Source of the DNA: Brassica napus
Taxonomy: Eukaryota; Streptophyta; Magnoliopsida; Brassicales; Brassicaceae
Assembly (NCBI RefSeq): GCF_020379485.1
Contig: NC_063439.1
Coordinates: 10,084,466 to 10,148,465 of the forward strand
Reading direction: 5' to 3'
Length of the DNA stretch: 64,000 nt
A program made the translations under genes and the position numbers. Below, in pieces: positions 11,680 through 24,296 of this stretch (its first letter is position 1; each line of letters opens with the position of its first letter). Below the pieces are notes generated by a model that did not search any database, had not been told where the DNA came from, and worked only from the letters and a program-made list of their open reading frames with translations.

Positions 11680-12899
11680 TATAACTTATCTTTCAATATT
11701 CACGATGACCTTTAACTTGACTATTAATATATGGCAAGTACTTATCAACAAAATCTAAACTTTTGAACACTGAAAAAATTAACATTTTTAATGTAATTCA
11801 AAATTGTCAAACATATATCCAACTATTTACAAAATCAAATTTGATAAAAAAAAATTAAGCAAATCATCTGTTAAAAAATTACATCTATTACGAAAAAACT
11901 TAATTTTATGAAAATATTTATAATAAAAATTTATTATTTAAGATAAATTTTTAAAAAATATTAAAACCCTACAAATTTATACTATTTAGTTAGCTAAAAA
12001 TATGCCAAACAAATCTTAAATATTATCAAGTGAACAAATGCAACTCTTATAAAATATACACACAAATATATTGAAAAAGATTAGCCTTGAGTATTTGGGT
12101 CATTGGGTTAGGTACGGACGGTTCTTTTTGATTTTGGGTCCTTTGAGTCCTAAAGATTTGGAGTCAACTATATATTTGAATTTTTTTTGGCTTGGGTTTG
12201 GGTTAGTTTTTTCGGGTCCAAGTTGGTTCAGACCCATAATTTAAATATCTCTAAAATACCTATAATTTTCAGGAATGTATCGGGTCCGGATCGGTCCGAA
12301 AAAATGCGAAGTACCCAAAAACCCAAAAACACCCAAACCCGAACAAACACCCAAAAATCCAAACAAATACCCGAAAATATTCATATAGTCGAAAAACTAA
12401 TTTTACCTAAATTCAGATCCGATGAAACCAAAAAGTTATCCAAATACCTGAAATATATATTTTAAAATTTAAAAATTTATCCAAAACTATAACCGAAAAC
12501 TCAAAATTGAAGGCTAAAAGAATAGATGTAACACAAGCAATATATCTGAAATACCAAAAAATACCTAATCTAAACAAAATATTTCGCAAACTTTGGGTAC
12601 CCGATCGGGTCTCCGGTAAGATATAGACCCAAACCGAGATCGTATGTCCAATAACATACCCAATAGGCAATTTGCCCTGTACCCGGAACCGAACCAGACC
12701 TATATCTTTTACTCGGTTTCAGTTGAGTTTTTTTTGGATCCGGATAAAATTTTCAGACCTAAAAGAGAGTTACAAAAGAATATATACATATAAAATCTCA
12801 AATAAAGTAATAACGTACAATCACAAAATACTAATTCATATCAAACTTTCTTTATAAATTAAAAAAACCCGCGCTTTCGAAGCGCGGATCAAAATCTAG

Positions 12900-13079
12900 T
12901 TGATCCTTAATAATTTTCTTAATGATATATTAAAAATCTCTATAAAATAATATAATTTTATAGTCTCAAATTGAGTTTTTGGCTCAATTAGTATATCGAT
13001 AAATTAATATCTCTATAAACTAATAAAAAAATCTAGTTTTGGTGTAGTCCCAACATTATTAATTTATAGAGTTTTCGTA
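12900..13079. other. Right end of unit A
   Basis: AT-rich end of region X flank. It is shared with 16033-16234 and 29420-29623 and ends in GAGTTTTCGTA, the tandem-duplication junction. Confidence 0.5.
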
Positions 13080-13164
13080 TATGAATTTGATAGAATCATG
13101 GTAAGGGGCGTCTAGTTCTCAGAATTAAAAAAGAATTTATTTAATTTGGTTTAAATATTTTCAA

Positions 13165-13956
13165 TCTTATATATTAAAATAGAAGTCACAACCTTGATTC
13201 ATGTGTGATTTTTTCAAAAAAAAAACTTATTCCTAGAAAATCATGTTACATTTAATCTCTAGTCTTATCATTTAAATTTTGGGCTTACAATAAATTTTTA
13301 TTGGGCTATCAACAATTGGATTGAAACAATAGATGATCCATTAGATTTATATATAGTATAAGTTAAATATATATAATTTAATGTTGTAATACTATACTTC
13401 CATATGTTAATTATTTAAATATTTGTCGATGTTAACTTTTAAAATTATAAAGATTTGTTTTTTAATTAGAAAAATCATATTATCTAACAATGCCTAATCT
13501 TTACTACCTTAAACCAATGAAAAAAAATTTAAACTACATAGTTTATTTTAAAAATTAAACAAAAACTAAATGTTTAATTATTTGCTCGATAATATAAATC
13601 TATGAAACGAAAATTTTAATTTTTAAAAAACTTTCTAAATTTGTGAAATGTTACAATATTTTTGAATATGACAATAAAACAATATTTTATTAATCTTTAT
13701 ATATATATATATAGTTACAATTTTAATAATGAAATAATAACCTAAAAATATATATATATATAGAAGAAGATACAAATACATGTGAAAGTTTGAAATAATC
13801 AATTCAATGAAAAAATATACCGTAAACTTATTATGTTTTAAAAATTGATAGACACATATATATTATAATATATGCCAATTTAGAATTGAAAACAAAATAT
13901 TTATATAAAAATAAATGAAAACAAAAACTCCCGCGATTGCGCGGATCGAGATCTAG
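13165..13956 (+). mobile_element. Small Helitron, copy in unit B
   Basis: 792 bp. 5' end TCTTATATATTAAAATAGAA, 3' hairpin CCCGCGATTGCGCGG then ATCGAGATCTAG. The left neighbour is A and the right neighbour T. Unit A has the empty site at 5075/5076. The same insertion at the same base is in units C and D, so it predates their duplication. Confidence 0.85.
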
Positions 13957-14409
13957 TATAGATTAAAACTAAACTGGATACAAATTGGATAAACTCTCTA
14001 CCAGACCTTCTAAATTTGACAAACATTGACCAATGAATTTGCGTAAAGACTTTCCATAAAATATGGTTCTCGTGTTCGTTTGCCTCTTTTATAATGGTTT
14101 CTTCAGACACAGAATTGGATCTCTTTTATAACAATCATTCATTATAGAGAATTGGTTCTGGAATTGTATAATAATAATGAAAAAAACAACAAAACTCAAA
14201 GTGGTACAAAAATAGCAATTAGAAGACTTCACTGATCTACAAAATATCATCTGAAACTATATATATACTAATAAAGTGATACAAGTAGCAGTTCACAAGG
14301 CTTTAGCAAACGACAAAACATCATATACGAGAAGAATACAAAATTGTTCCAAACAATTGAAAGAACATTAAACATCAAATTAGTTTATCTTCTTTCTTTG
14401 CCTCCCTCC

Positions 14410-14693
14410 TCATAGCAGAACAAAAGGATGGTTCTTGAGTTCAAGCGTAGACCACCTCTTGTTAACGTCTCTCTCCAAGCATCTGCTCAAGAAATCAAGT
14501 GCTTCTTTAGATAACCAAGCCGGTACATGAGGCATGCGATCGCTGTGGCCAATGAGATTGACCCAATCATCAAAGGCAAGATCACCATATTCTCCCCAAA
14601 CTGTTGCTCCGGATAACATCTCCAAGACCGTGCATCCAAAGGCCCACACGTCCGCTCCAAAGTCCACAAAGCCATGCCCAATAAGCTCCGGAG
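14410..14693 (-). pseudogene. Truncated MAPKKK-type kinase, array copy B
   Basis: Only the C-terminal 85-90 codons survive, from about the APE-equivalent SPEL to the stop. They match copies A, C and D with a few substitutions (for example at 14496 and 14587). The glycine loop, Lys, catalytic loop and DFG are gone. Upstream the sequence jumps at GAG 14691-14693 straight into region X. No kinase activity is possible. Confidence 0.9.
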
Positions 14694-16318
14694 CTATGAA
14701 ATTTGCGGTGCTTTAAGCTGAAAGTCTTACAACTTTATACAACACCTATTATAACGTACATAATTTAAGATGAGGAGTTCCACCAACCCATCAAGACTAG
14801 ATTATGATAAATAAACTGAAAATGTTGGGGGAAAGTTAAAAAGGAAGTATTGGAAATATGACATACCCATTATTCCTAGTTGTATACCTACTGTTCCTGT
14901 ATCCGGTCACATGACTCGACGGTGGCTTAAGCAGATGAAGCTGAACCAAACACATATGAGAAAAAAACTGATAATATAAATTCTATTTAAAATGGTGTGC
15001 AGCAACAGAAATCGTATACCTGAAAGCAGATATCTAAGGCTCCTTAAGACACCAAAGAGCAAAATGAAGTGCTTATAAAGCGCACAAGCATTTTCGATGA
15101 ATCTGAGCTATAGTCTAAGACTTAACGTTAATACTCATTGAAAAAATATCTACTTATCACCTCGCTCTTGGGGTAAACCATAGTGATTCAGCAAAAGCCA
15201 GCAGTGAGAAAGCCACATGATCATCATCTGTAACAAAACAAAGAATAGTTTCAGATTAAATATGCATGAATCAATTAGATTTAAAGCAAACAAAATTACC
15301 TTTGACCAAGAATACGTCCTACTGTTATGTAGTCGATGTAGACAATCTGCGTTGAGATGGGTTTTAGAGTATGATGGGTTTCAGGAATGAGAGCACCGAA
15401 AGGAACAGAGCCATAATATGGAGTTTCAAGGTGAGGAGTTGGAAGAGTAGATAAACTCTAGATTTCTGCAAGAATTAAATGGTTCTTTATGAGTGCTAGT
15501 GGTGAGAATGTGGATTGGCGGAGACGATAACAACATGGTTTTCTCATGAGAAGGAGGAAAAAAAGGGTAACGATTGCTTGTCATATTGTAGCTACAGTTT
15601 AGTAAATTAAAGATCAATATTTAGTTTTTCTTTTTGCAAGAAAATATGACTTAGATTTTAAAGATGACATGGCAACTCAGCAATGACTGGCCGATTTTAT
15701 TTGATTATGTGGATAGCTTAGAATTTGAGTATATCTCCCTTTTAGTATTGTTAGATTTTTGCATCTGTTGTGTGAGACTTATTTTATAATTAACAACTCG
15801 TTTTTACACATAAATTTCAGTTAATATTTGTATTTTATAATCATAGTGCATAGGTAATTTTTTTATCAATTTTCTACTTATTGCTAGAGAAAACACTCAT
15901 ACCTATTAACTTTAAACCCAACCCAACCCAAATTAAGAATTATAATATAGAAAAATTGAAAGGTAAATAAGATCAATCGAGTCAATGACAACATCATACA
16001 CTTTCTTATTTAATAATTTAATATTTATTAAACTTATTTGATGCTTAATAATTTTCTTAATTCATTATTTCTTAATGATATATTAAAAATCTCTATAAAA
16101 TAATTTAATTTTATAGTCTCAAATTGAGTTTTTGGTTCAATTAGTATATCGATAAATTAATATCTCTATAAATTAATAAAAAAAATTCTAGTTTTGGTGT
16201 AGTCCCAACATTATTAATTTATAGAGTTTTCGTATATGAAATTGATAGAAGCATGGTAAGGGGCGTCTAGTTCTCATAATTAAACAAAAATTTATTTCAT
16301 TTGTTTATATATTTTCAA
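14694..16318. other. Region X distal part in unit B, then left edge of unit C
   Basis: Matches 8491-9831 of unit A closely, including the putative minus-strand exons at 15180-15240 and 15300-15400. It continues through the junction at 16234/16235 to the Helitron of unit C. It has no Helitron at the site occupied in unit A, so it is a clean empty site (about 16033). Confidence 0.55.
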
Positions 16319-17104
16319 TCTTATATATTAAAACAGAAGTCACAACCTTGATTCATGTGTGATTTTTTCAAAAATGAACTTATTCGTAGAAAATTATGTT
16401 ACATTTAATCTCTAGTCTTATCATTTAAATTTTGGGCTTACAAGAAATTGTTATTGGGCTATCAACAATTGGATTGAAACAATAGATGATCCATTAGATT
16501 TATATATTGTATAAGTTAAATAGATATAATTTAATGTTGTAATACTATATTTTCATATGTTAATTATTTAAATATTTGCCGATGTTAACTTTTAAAATTA
16601 TAAAGATTTGTTTTAAAATAACAAAAATCATATTCTCTAACAATGATTAATCTTTACTACCTTAAACCAATGAATTTTTTTAACCTACATAGTTTATTTT
16701 AAAAATTAAACAAAAACTAAATGTTTAATTATTTGCTCGATAATATAAATCTATGAAGCGAAAGTTTAATTTTTAAAAAACTTTCTAAATTTGTGAAATG
16801 TTACAATATTTTTGAATATAACAATAAAACAATATTTTACTAATCTTTATATATATAGTTACGATTTTATTAATGAAATAATAATCTGAATATATATATA
16901 TATATAGAAGAAGAAGATACAAATACATGTGAAAATTTGAAACAATCTATTCAATGAAAAAATATACCGTAAACTTATTATGTTTTAAAAATTGATAGAC
17001 ACATATATATATTATAATATATACCAATTTAGAATTAAAAATAAAATATTTATATAAAAATAAATGAAAATAAAAACCCCGCAGTTGCGCGGATCGAAAT
17101 CTAA
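16319..17104 (+). mobile_element. Small Helitron, copy in unit C
   Basis: Same element and same insertion base as 13165-13956. 5' end TCTTATATATTAAAACAGAA. The 3' hairpin CCCCGCAGTTGCGCGG is followed by ATCGAAATCTAA, so it ends CTAA rather than CTAG, as in unit D. Confidence 0.83.
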
Positions 17105-17554
17105 ATATAGATTAAAACTAAAGTGGATACAAATTGGATAAACTCTCTACCAGACCTTCCAAATTTGACAAACATTGACCAATGAGTTTGCGTAAAGACT
17201 TTCCATAAAATATGGTTCTCGTGTTCGTTTACCTCTTTTGTAATGGTTTCTTCAGACACAGAATTGGATCTCTTTTATAACAATCAGTCATTATAGAGAG
17301 TTGGTTCTGGAATTGTATACTAATAATGAAAAAACAACAAAACTCAAAGTGGTACAAAAATAGCAATTAGAAGACTTCACTGATCTACAAAATATCATCT
17401 GAAACTATATATACTAATAAAGTGATACAAGTAGAATTCACAAGGCTTTTTACCAAACGACAAAACATCAGATACGAGAAGAATACAAAATTGTTCCAAA
17501 CAATTGAAAGAACATTAAAACATCAAATTAGTTTATCTTCTTTATTCGCCTTCC

Positions 17555-18541
17555 TCATAGCAGAACAAAAGGATGGTTCTTGAGTTCAAGCGTAGACCAC
17601 CTCTTGTTAACGTCTCTCTCCAAGCATCTGCTCAAGAAATCCAGTGCTTCTTTGGATAACCAAGCCGGTACATGAGGCATGCGATCGCTGTGGCCAATGA
17701 GATTGACCCAATCATCAAAGGCAAGATCACCGTATTCTCCCCAAACTGTTGCTCCGGATAACATCTCCAAGACCGTGCATCCAAAGGCCCACACGTCCGC
17801 TCCAAAGTCCACAAAGCCATGCCCAATAAGCTCCGGAGACATGTACCTCGTGGTGCCTCTCTTGTGGCCGTATCCGTTACCGTACTCGACCGACCCTTTC
17901 TCCATAGCTAATCCAAAATCTCCAATCTTGGTCAAGTACCCGGTAGACCTGAACCGGACAGCGGTAGGGGAGAGTAAGAGGTTGTCGGGTTTGATGTCGC
18001 AGTGAACGATGTTTCTGTCGTGGATGTAAGTGAGACCAGACAAGACATCTCTAGCGAACACTTTGGCCTCCGACTCAAGAAGCTCGCCGTGATTATCCTC
18101 GATCAAGTCGGCAATGGTTTTGCCAGAGCAATACTCGAGAATCAGATTGTATTGCGTAGAGTAGCCCTCGCGTGCGATCTCGTCGCCGTAGCAACGGACA
18201 ATGAACGGAGATTGTAAACGGATCATGATCCTGCCTTCGTCCATGAGGCTTGAAGCGTGAGAAATCTCTGCGGTTTTGATGGCTCTGTCACCTGTATGGT
18301 GTGTCTTGCTTTTACTGGTACCTAGATAAACCGAACCGTACGCTCCTGTTCCGAGTAAGAGAAGTTTAACCCACGAGGACGAATTGATTCTGCCTCCGTC
18401 TAGGGTTACGTTGTCGGCGGAAGGTTTCTTCGGAAGGGCGGTCTCGAAAGATGCTTTGGTTATCTCTTTGACAGAGATACTAGTATGCTTCTTCTTCATC
18501 AAGTTGGGCTTTCTAACGACCCTCAGAGTAATCTTAGCCAT
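17555..18541 (-). CDS. MAPKKK-type protein kinase, array copy C
   Basis: Single-exon, 328 residues, identical in translation to copies A and D with every catalytic element present (Lys 89, Asp 182, DFG 208-210, GTTRYMSPEL). The DNA also appears identical to copy A from about 200 bp downstream of the stop to about 130 bp upstream of the start, whereas the outer flanks differ by several per cent. The immediate promoter (18542-18734) is kept, but a 152-bp insertion and a transposon cluster now separate it from the rest of the upstream region. Expression could therefore differ from copy A. Confidence 0.92.
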   Translation of the reverse strand: MAKITLRVVRKPNLMKKKHTSISVKEITKASFETALPKKPSADNVTLDGGRINSSSWVKLLLLGTGAYGSVYLGTSKSKTHHTGDRAIKTAEISHASSLMDEGRIMIRLQSPFIVRCYGDEIAREGYSTQYNLILEYCSGKTIADLIEDNHGELLESEAKVFARDVLSGLTYIHDRNIVHCDIKPDNLLLSPTAVRFRSTGYLTKIGDFGLAMEKGSVEYGNGYGHKRGTTRYMSPELIGHGFVDFGADVWAFGCTVLEMLSGATVWGEYGDLAFDDWVNLIGHSDRMPHVPAWLSKEALDFLSRCLERDVNKRWSTLELKNHPFVLL

Positions 18542-18734
18542 ATTCTTCTATGGAAAAGGTTTCGTACGTAGATGGAGAACTAGCAACTTCGTGCTTGTGG
18601 AGAATGGAATGTGATGAAAACAGAAAGAGCTAGGGTGTGAGTTGGGTGGGACTCAAGTTACCTTTTTTATGCTCTTCTCTATTTCCTTTTTCTTTTTACT
18701 TTTTTTTTTGTCACTGCTTCTCTATTTCCTTTTT

Positions 18735-18886
18735 GGGCTTATTTGCCAAATAACCAAAAAAAAAAAGAAAATTAGATTTTGGGAGAGAGAGTAGAGAGAG
18801 ATAGGAAGAGAAAGTAGGAGAGAGGGGGGAATTTTGGTTAGTTAGTGTATTTAAGTTTTTTTCATGTATATAGAATGCAATTTCTC
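18735..18886. mobile_element. 152-bp insertion with 9-bp direct repeats
   Basis: Absent from units A and D at the same place. Begins GGGCTTATTTGCCAAATAACC-like sequence and ends ATGCAATTTCTC. It is flanked by TTCCTTTTT at 18726-18734 and 18887-18895. A 9-bp duplication suggests a Mutator-type source, but the flank is a T-rich tract and no inverted termini are seen. Confidence 0.4.
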
Positions 18887-19034
18887 TTCCTTTTTTCGAT
18901 TAGGGTTAAACCCGAACCGCGTACACTAGACGTGTAATTTCACTTGGACCACGTATCGGGTAATTTTTAATAGTAAACTAGATATGAGTCCGTACGTTGC
19001 AACGGTTTTGCTGGAACAAATATGATATCTTTAA

Positions 19035-19505
19035 AAAAAGAAACAAAATATTGTCAATTATATTATATTTTTAAAATAAAAAGATAAAAAAAATAGTAGT
19101 TACAAAAAAAAAAAATTTAAATATTGTTAACGTCGTCAGCAAAACACTAAACCTTAAATCCTAATCCCTAAACCCTAAATCTGAAACCCTAAACCCTTGG
19201 GTAAACCCTAAACCCTTGGATAATCATAAACTCTAAATCAAAAACACTAAACACTAAAATCTTAAACCCTTGAGTGTTTTAGTGTTTAGTATTTTTGATT
19301 TAGAGTTTATGATTTATCCAAGAGTTTAGGATTTATCCAAGGGTTTAGGGTTTCAGATTTAAGGTTTAGAGATTAGGATTTAGGATTTAGTTTTTTCCTG
19401 ACGACGTTAAAAATATTTTTTTTGTAATTACTACTATTTTTATTTTTTATTTTTTTATCTTTTTATTTTAAAAACATAATATAACTTGACAATATTTTGT
19501 TTCCA
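19035..19505. repeat. Long near-perfect inverted repeat with telomere-like arms
   Basis: Two arms of about 235 bp meet near 19270. Outer arm ends are AAACAAAATATTGTCAA and its complement near 19490; inner parts carry repeated AAACCCTAAACCC-like words. Matching blocks in order are AACGTCGTCAG, CCTAAATCTGAAACC, CTAAACCCTTGG and CATAAACTCTAAATCAAAA. A transcript would fold into one long hairpin. Confidence 0.8.
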
Positions 19506-19612
19506 TTTATAAACGATATTAAATTTGAAATAACATAATGCTATTGGTTGGTGAACCTAGAAGTTCACCCTAGGGGGTGAACCCAAGAATAAGTCTTAAT
19601 TTAATAAATAAA

Positions 19613-21136
19613 CTAGATTTTAATCCGCACGTTCGTGCGGATATTTTTTTCATTTTATAAATGCATTAGATATTATTACAAATATTTTAAATATAAAATT
19701 TTCAATTTAGTATTATATATTATGTAACTCTATATTATTATTGTTTATATTTTTTATTCAGCATTATTCATATACAGTGATTTTTAATACATTTTACTTT
19801 GTTATTAATGTTTATTTCTTACTAATATATTTTGAAGTAAGATACAATATGAAATAATCAAATAGAAAACTTCCTTCAAAATATGTTTTTCTTTAATTTA
19901 TACATTTTGTTATAATACATTTTTAAAATTTTAAAATTTATATTATAGAAAATAGATATGTTCAAGATAATTTATATTTGCATGCTCCGTTTAAATATAA
20001 TTTAATATATATTATTTTAGTATTTTACAGAATTTAAGTAAAAAAAATTATTTAAATATTATAGCCCTATTATTTTAGTAAATTTTATACATAGTAGCAT
20101 CTATCATATTATTTTACTAAATTTTATTGATATAAGATATTTTTTTTGATGCTATGATATTAAGTTTTTTTTTAATTATATTTTCGAAATATTCAATTGC
20201 TTTAATTTTTAGAACATATATAGTTTGTTTTTTTCCGTGGTGCATTTCAAAAAGTTATTCTTTATTATCTGTGATTGAATATTTTGAAAATTTTGAAATA
20301 TTATCATTTCGAGTTTGAATTTTTATTTTCAAAATTTATATTTTGTCAAGGAAACTTTGAAAAATTAGAGTACTATATTTGAGTTTGGAAGATTACATTT
20401 TGAATTTTGTTTTTGTTACTACATTAATACACCATTTTCTAATAAAAAATATTTAAATTTTTGGTGATATTTTCTAAATTTTCTCAACAGATTTTGTTAT
20501 AATTAAGAAAAAATATAATTAAAATTTGATTTGAACTACTAAAATTTCATAGTTTTCTAATAACATTCTACTAACATATTTTTAAATAGTATATGAATTA
20601 AAGGTTATTATATAATATTATATCTTTGTATATAAACATTTTAAAAAATATTGTTGAGAGATTCAAAATAAAAAAAAGATAATAAGTATATATTTTACGA
20701 ATTTGAACTCATTTTAATGATGAATGATCATTTATTTAAATGAAACAATTAAAAAAAAAATTTTGGTTAATTTACCTATTTAATATAATTTTATCATATT
20801 TAACTCTAATAGAACTTCTATTTTATATAATACAGAATCTAATTATATAATTTATTAAAATAGTATATATTTTTATTTTCTTTTGTTATAATAAAAGTTT
20901 AGTTAACATTGATTTATAACAATATTATATTAATAATTAAGAAATTAATTAATATGTTATTTAATAAAAATATTTAAATTTTAAGTATGATTTTGTTAGA
21001 TTCTTTCTCAACAGATTTTGTTATAATTAAAAAATAAAATTCAAATTTATAGTTAGTTTATTATTAATGTAAATAACCAAATATATCATATTAACTATTT
21101 CTTTAGGTGGTCCTACTATGACTTGCTAATAGTAGA
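19613..21136 (-). mobile_element. AT-rich Helitron
   Basis: On the minus strand it starts TCTACTATTAGCAAGTCATAG (21136) and ends with hairpin CCGCACGAACGTGCGG plus ATTAAAATCTAG (19613). Flanking bases are A and T. The interior is extremely AT-rich and noncoding. Confidence 0.65.
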
Positions 21137-21835
21137 TAAAAATAGAACCCTAAATTAATAAATTAGATAAAAGTAATAAATTATTTTACTATACTTTTCG
21201 GATTACTAGAACCTTTTCCGGGCTACGCTCCAAAAATTTAAATAAAGATGACTATATATATGATTTTATTTGACTATGAACACATTTATATTCATACTGC
21301 ACTGAAAAATAAAACAATTTATGACTGAAACTATTTAAAACTAAACTTTATTGTTTTAGTATCTAAAATATATGAAATGTCAAATCGATATAACAAAAAA
21401 AACTAAAGGAAAATATCCCAAAACACTCTAAAGTGTTTTCTTCACAAAAAAAACGCAAGGAGGAGAATGACTAAAAGATATTTTATTAAAGAGGTAAAAA
21501 ACACTTTTATCTCTATTCTAAAAAAATTTAATAAATATTTAATAAAAAAAAAATTTGTTTAAAAAAAAAACTATTCAATTCGAAATTGTTTTTGATTTTT
21601 TTCAATTTTAAAAAAATATTTTTTGAAATCCAAAAATTCTTTTTAAAACCATTTTAAAAATTACTATTATAAATTTTAAATCTTATTTATATACATTAAA
21701 ATCATAAACAACACCACTCCAAATTTAAACCTTTAGTCTATAGTAGTTAATCATATGAGTATAAATATTTTCTACCTTTATAATGAAACATATTTTGGTC
21801 ATTTTGATCCTTGTACGCTAAATTGTGATTAAAAT

Positions 21836-23733
21836 TTTATTAGAATTATCTTCGGAAATTTCTCAAAAACTAACTAAGTCTTTACTATAGTCCAATTTCT
21901 CATCTTTAATTATTTGAGTTCTCACTAAAACAATTTGTTAGATTCAATAAATGATTTAAATTTTTGTTTGGTTTTAGGATCAGTACTGAATTTGTGGTTT
22001 TATAAATTGTATTCTCTTTTCTCGTCTGTTTTGCTTTTCATTATATCGTTATTAGAAAATCATTATGGATTTATTTTAATATATCTTAAAACAATGGTGG
22101 TAAAAAAAGCAATTGTATTCATACAACGATGAACGATATAATGATCCTGAGGAATAGGCATGAGAATCATGTTATTTTTTTTGTTAAAGGAAAATAATGT
22201 TAGTACTTATTACCTTTGTTTCATGTGGCAAAGCGAATTCCAAATGGAAAAAAAAATCAAAAATGTAATAACATTCTACAACATTTATTTATTTTGTATG
22301 GTTTTTCCGGTTCACTTCTTCGTTGGCTTTCGTTGTGTGAACACTGAACAGCATATAGTATCAACGGAAACTCAAAGACATTCGTATAAAAAAAAACCTT
22401 TTAGTTACTGAATGAAATTAGTCAGATAAACTATTAATGTGTTAGACAAAAGTCATTTCTTAGCTCATTATGGATGCTGATCAAGGGGAGTACATAGGCT
22501 CTGAGCTCATGCATCACATGTACTTCTCAGACAGCTTGAAGCTTATAAAAGAAGCAAAGAGAAAAATTATCATTAATATGCACTTACTGATTAAAGTAGG
22601 AAGGATGGGTTGTTTTGTTTGACAGAAAAACATTGGGGTTTCTGGGTGAGTCGGTGAATATTGTCCCAGTAGTCCACCAGAGACAGCTACAATTGTTAAT
22701 ATGTTCATGCAAGCGTCCATTTTAGGACTTTTGATGGTTAGAGGGGTTCAAGTCATGGTCAATTCAGGAGCTTCACTGGTTAAGTTCAAAGAAGAGATGA
22801 ATTCGCTGAACTGAATCTTAATCAACTAACATCAATGTGTAATAATATATACACAAGCAAGTGGTAATAATATCAATGTGTAATCAATTCGCTGAACTGA
22901 ATCTTAATCAACTAACATCAATGTGTAATAATATATACACAAGCAAGTGGTCCCCATTTACAATAGCCTTTTTTAACGTGGAAACACTAATTTGAGAAGG
23001 AACTTGGCTAAGTGATATACGTTGAGTATTCACTCATGCAAATACTTGTTTTCCCCTCAGTTCATTTCGGATTCTCCATAGCTAACTTGAGAGACGGAGC
23101 TCTGTTCGGGTCCAAACTCTTGCTCAAAGAAACAAACAACCTTATACCAGTCAAGGAAGAGTTAATCCGCTTGAACTTAACTGCCATGTAATGGTACGCA
23201 AGCTGACCCAAAGTAGGGTTACCGTGGTTGAAATGGTGATTACTGCCACGGGATTCTAGGTTCTGGAACAGAAAATGACTTCAGCACCACATAGAAACTT
23301 GTGAATTCAGAGATTGTTGGTTCTTATCAGTAGCGCTGAAGAAAAATGACATTCAATATGCTACTACATAAGATAAAAAGTCACAGAAAAAAAAGAGAGT
23401 GAAATTTAAAATGATAATATATAGAAAAATAACTAATAACTTGGAGAAGGAATAAACTTGGGAAGCTTGACGAAGGAACTATAGAGTCTCTCGCAGACTT
23501 TAGAGTACCAATTGTGATGCCTTCAAATAAGCATAGCATTATGTGCATCTAGTTTGAGAACATATCAAAAGCTTACAATGTCAAAGCCCAATCATTTTCT
23601 ATGCAAATACCTTTTCCAAATATTCGTTCCTTGCTTGGTTTACGACCATCTCATTTTTCTTCAGAGCTATGAAATTTGCGGTGCTTTAAGCTGAAAGTCT
23701 TACAACTTTATACAACACCTATTATAACGTACA
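21836..23733 (-). other. Region X, first part in unit C
   Basis: Matches 6775-8540 of unit A, including the putative exons at 22580-22720 and 23080-23260. Here the segment containing NHGNPTLGQLA stays open through YHYMAVKFKRI, where unit A has a stop. A local tandem duplication of about 70 bp (22799-22866 and 22887-22950) is unique to this copy. Confidence 0.5.
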
Positions 23734-24296
23734 CTAGGTGATAACCCGTGCCTTGCACGGGATGAGATTATTAATTTTGTTATTTATAAGATAAGAAAGC
23801 ATTATGTCTGTTTAATGTGGACATCGATTTTGTTCTATGTTGGTAAAATCCAAGTTCAAAAGAGTGGATTATTTTCTTTAGTTGTGCATTGATCTTGTTT
23901 ACCAATATACTCTGCTCACTGAGGGATTCTACGCAGCGGAGAAATCTTCGTGAGTGTTTCGTATTAGTCCTGCTTTCGTATTGGGAGTTACGGGAGCTCC
24001 GTGAATAAGCTGGAGAGGAATACAGAGATGCAGTTGGACCTCGCAACGTGTCGATGTAAAGAAACACTCAATTCTCGAACAAACAAATCCATAGATTACC
24101 GTGTGGATGAGAACTGGTGGATGAGCTTTAGTGGTAACATTGTCTGCCTCAAAGTCGATTGCATCCTGTGGATGGTTTTGGGTGACCACTTTTGATACTT
24201 ACAAAACATGAGAGTGAACTGTCGAGACGATGTAATGGACCGCCTTGGTATCAAGCTCCTTAAGTTACTCACAATATGACATAACATATATCCAAC

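Larger units (their letters stand above)
9832..12899 (+). mobile_element. Helitron insertion in unit A
   Basis: The 5' end is TCTATACTATTAAAAC at 9832. The 3' end has a GC-rich hairpin (CCCGCGCTTTCGAAGCGCGG) followed by ATCAAAATCTAG at 12899, the canonical CTAG end. The host bases are A on the left and T on the right with no target duplication. Units B and C give the uninterrupted site (AAACTTATTTGATGC at about 16033), which confirms the borders. No Rep/helicase gene is present, so it is non-autonomous. A second Helitron-like 5' end (TCTATACTTACTATTAAAA) lies at 9936. Confidence 0.85.
4991..13079. repeat. Tandem unit A of the kinase locus
   Basis: The unit runs from TATGAATCTGATAGAATCATG to the AGAGTTTTCGTA that joins directly to the same start sequence of unit B. 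It contains kinase A, its upstream region, region X and a 3.07-kb Helitron insertion (9832-12899). Its left edge is joined to RPS9M 3' sequence, as in the decayed copy at 40556, so this edge looks ancestral. Confidence 0.7.
13080..16234. repeat. Tandem unit B (shortened)
   Basis: Starts at the same junction as units C and D (GTTTTCGTA joined to TATGAATTTGATAG). It carries the small Helitron, a truncated kinase and only the distal part of region X. The shortness comes from a single internal deletion at 14693. Confidence 0.7.
18978..21835 (-). mobile_element. Transposon cluster with Helitron 3' end
   Basis: The insertion is defined by comparison: unit C breaks off after GTAATTTTTAATAGTAA and resumes near 21836 (ATTTTATTAGAATTATC), which is contiguous in unit A near 6770. 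The left border, CTAGATATGAGTCCGTACGTTGCAACGG, is a minus-strand Helitron 3' end. A second Helitron-like end (CTAGAACCTTTTCCGGGCTACG) is at about 21207. The matching 5' end of the outer element was not found. The rest is AT-rich, with no coding potential. Confidence 0.55.

Noticed and set aside
19140..19390. True interstitial telomeric repeat
   Set aside because: The AAACCCT words are degenerate and occur in both arms of a perfect-style foldback, so they belong to the hairpin element.
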